A DNA stretch of 13,139 nucleotides from DASYUM01 sp036001225 (lineage in GTDB: Bacteria > Methylomirabilota > Methylomirabilia > Rokubacteriales > DASRDR01): assembly GCA_036001225.1 (NCBI GenBank), contig DASYUM010000007.1, forward strand, positions 1-13,139, read 5' to 3'. The notes under the pieces were generated by a model. It made no database searches. It was not told the origin of the DNA and saw only the letters and a program-made list of their open reading frames with translations. Positions 13,089 to 13,139 of the stretch are shown here, one piece after another (position 1 is the stretch's first letter; each line of letters opens with the position of its first letter). A program made the translations under genes and the position numbers.

Positions 13089-13139
13089 TGGCTCGCATGC
13101 GCGGCATACGCCTCGGCCCGCCCATTGGGGTAGCGGGGG

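Overview
The window is very GC-rich bacterial DNA in which every gene I can support lies on the minus strand. I read it from the right edge leftwards, in the direction of transcription. Gene order and composition would suit a high-GC soil or groundwater lineage such as Candidatus Rokubacteria/Methylomirabilota. That placement is only an impression from sequence style: there is no rRNA or marker gene here.

Region 1 (about 13139-9713): a short run of an E1-like adenylyltransferase (HesA/MoeB/ThiF family), a fold-type I PLP aminotransferase and a glycerate 2-kinase of the MOFRL family. The first two overlap by ATGA and the third follows after 9 bp. A strong 34-nt hairpin flanked by 10-bp direct repeats precedes the first gene.

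Region 2 (9712-9495): the only sizeable intergenic stretch, 218 bp. It holds a sigma70-like promoter (TTGACC, 17 bp, TATCCT) almost abutting the rlmN start, a dyad between its -35 and -10, a second copy of that dyad about 174 bp away, and an inverted pair of DnaA-box-like 7-mers.

Region 3 (9494-1): ten tightly packed or overlapping genes that look like one long transcript. They are rlmN (23S rRNA/tRNA m2A methyltransferase), mtaB (tRNA ms2t6A methylthiotransferase), mtnP (MTA phosphorylase), a PfkB sugar/nucleoside kinase, larE, larB, a benzoylformate-decarboxylase-like thiamine-diphosphate enzyme, larC, a small two-helix membrane protein, and the start of an exported BNR/sortilin-type repeat protein cut by the window edge.

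Two themes run through this operon. First, RlmN and MtaB are radical-SAM enzymes that release 5'-deoxyadenosine, and the phosphorylase next to them belongs to a family able to cleave MTA and, in some members, 5'-deoxyadenosine. Second, LarB, LarE and LarC together make the nickel-pincer nucleotide (NPN) cofactor of LarA-type 2-hydroxyacid racemases. The set appears complete, but larA is absent and a 2-ketoacid-decarboxylase-like ThDP enzyme sits inside it, between larB and larC. The other notable structure is a 66-bp, G-rich, hairpin-forming tandem duplication. It occupies the entire leader/N-terminal extension of mtaB and keeps the reading frame open.
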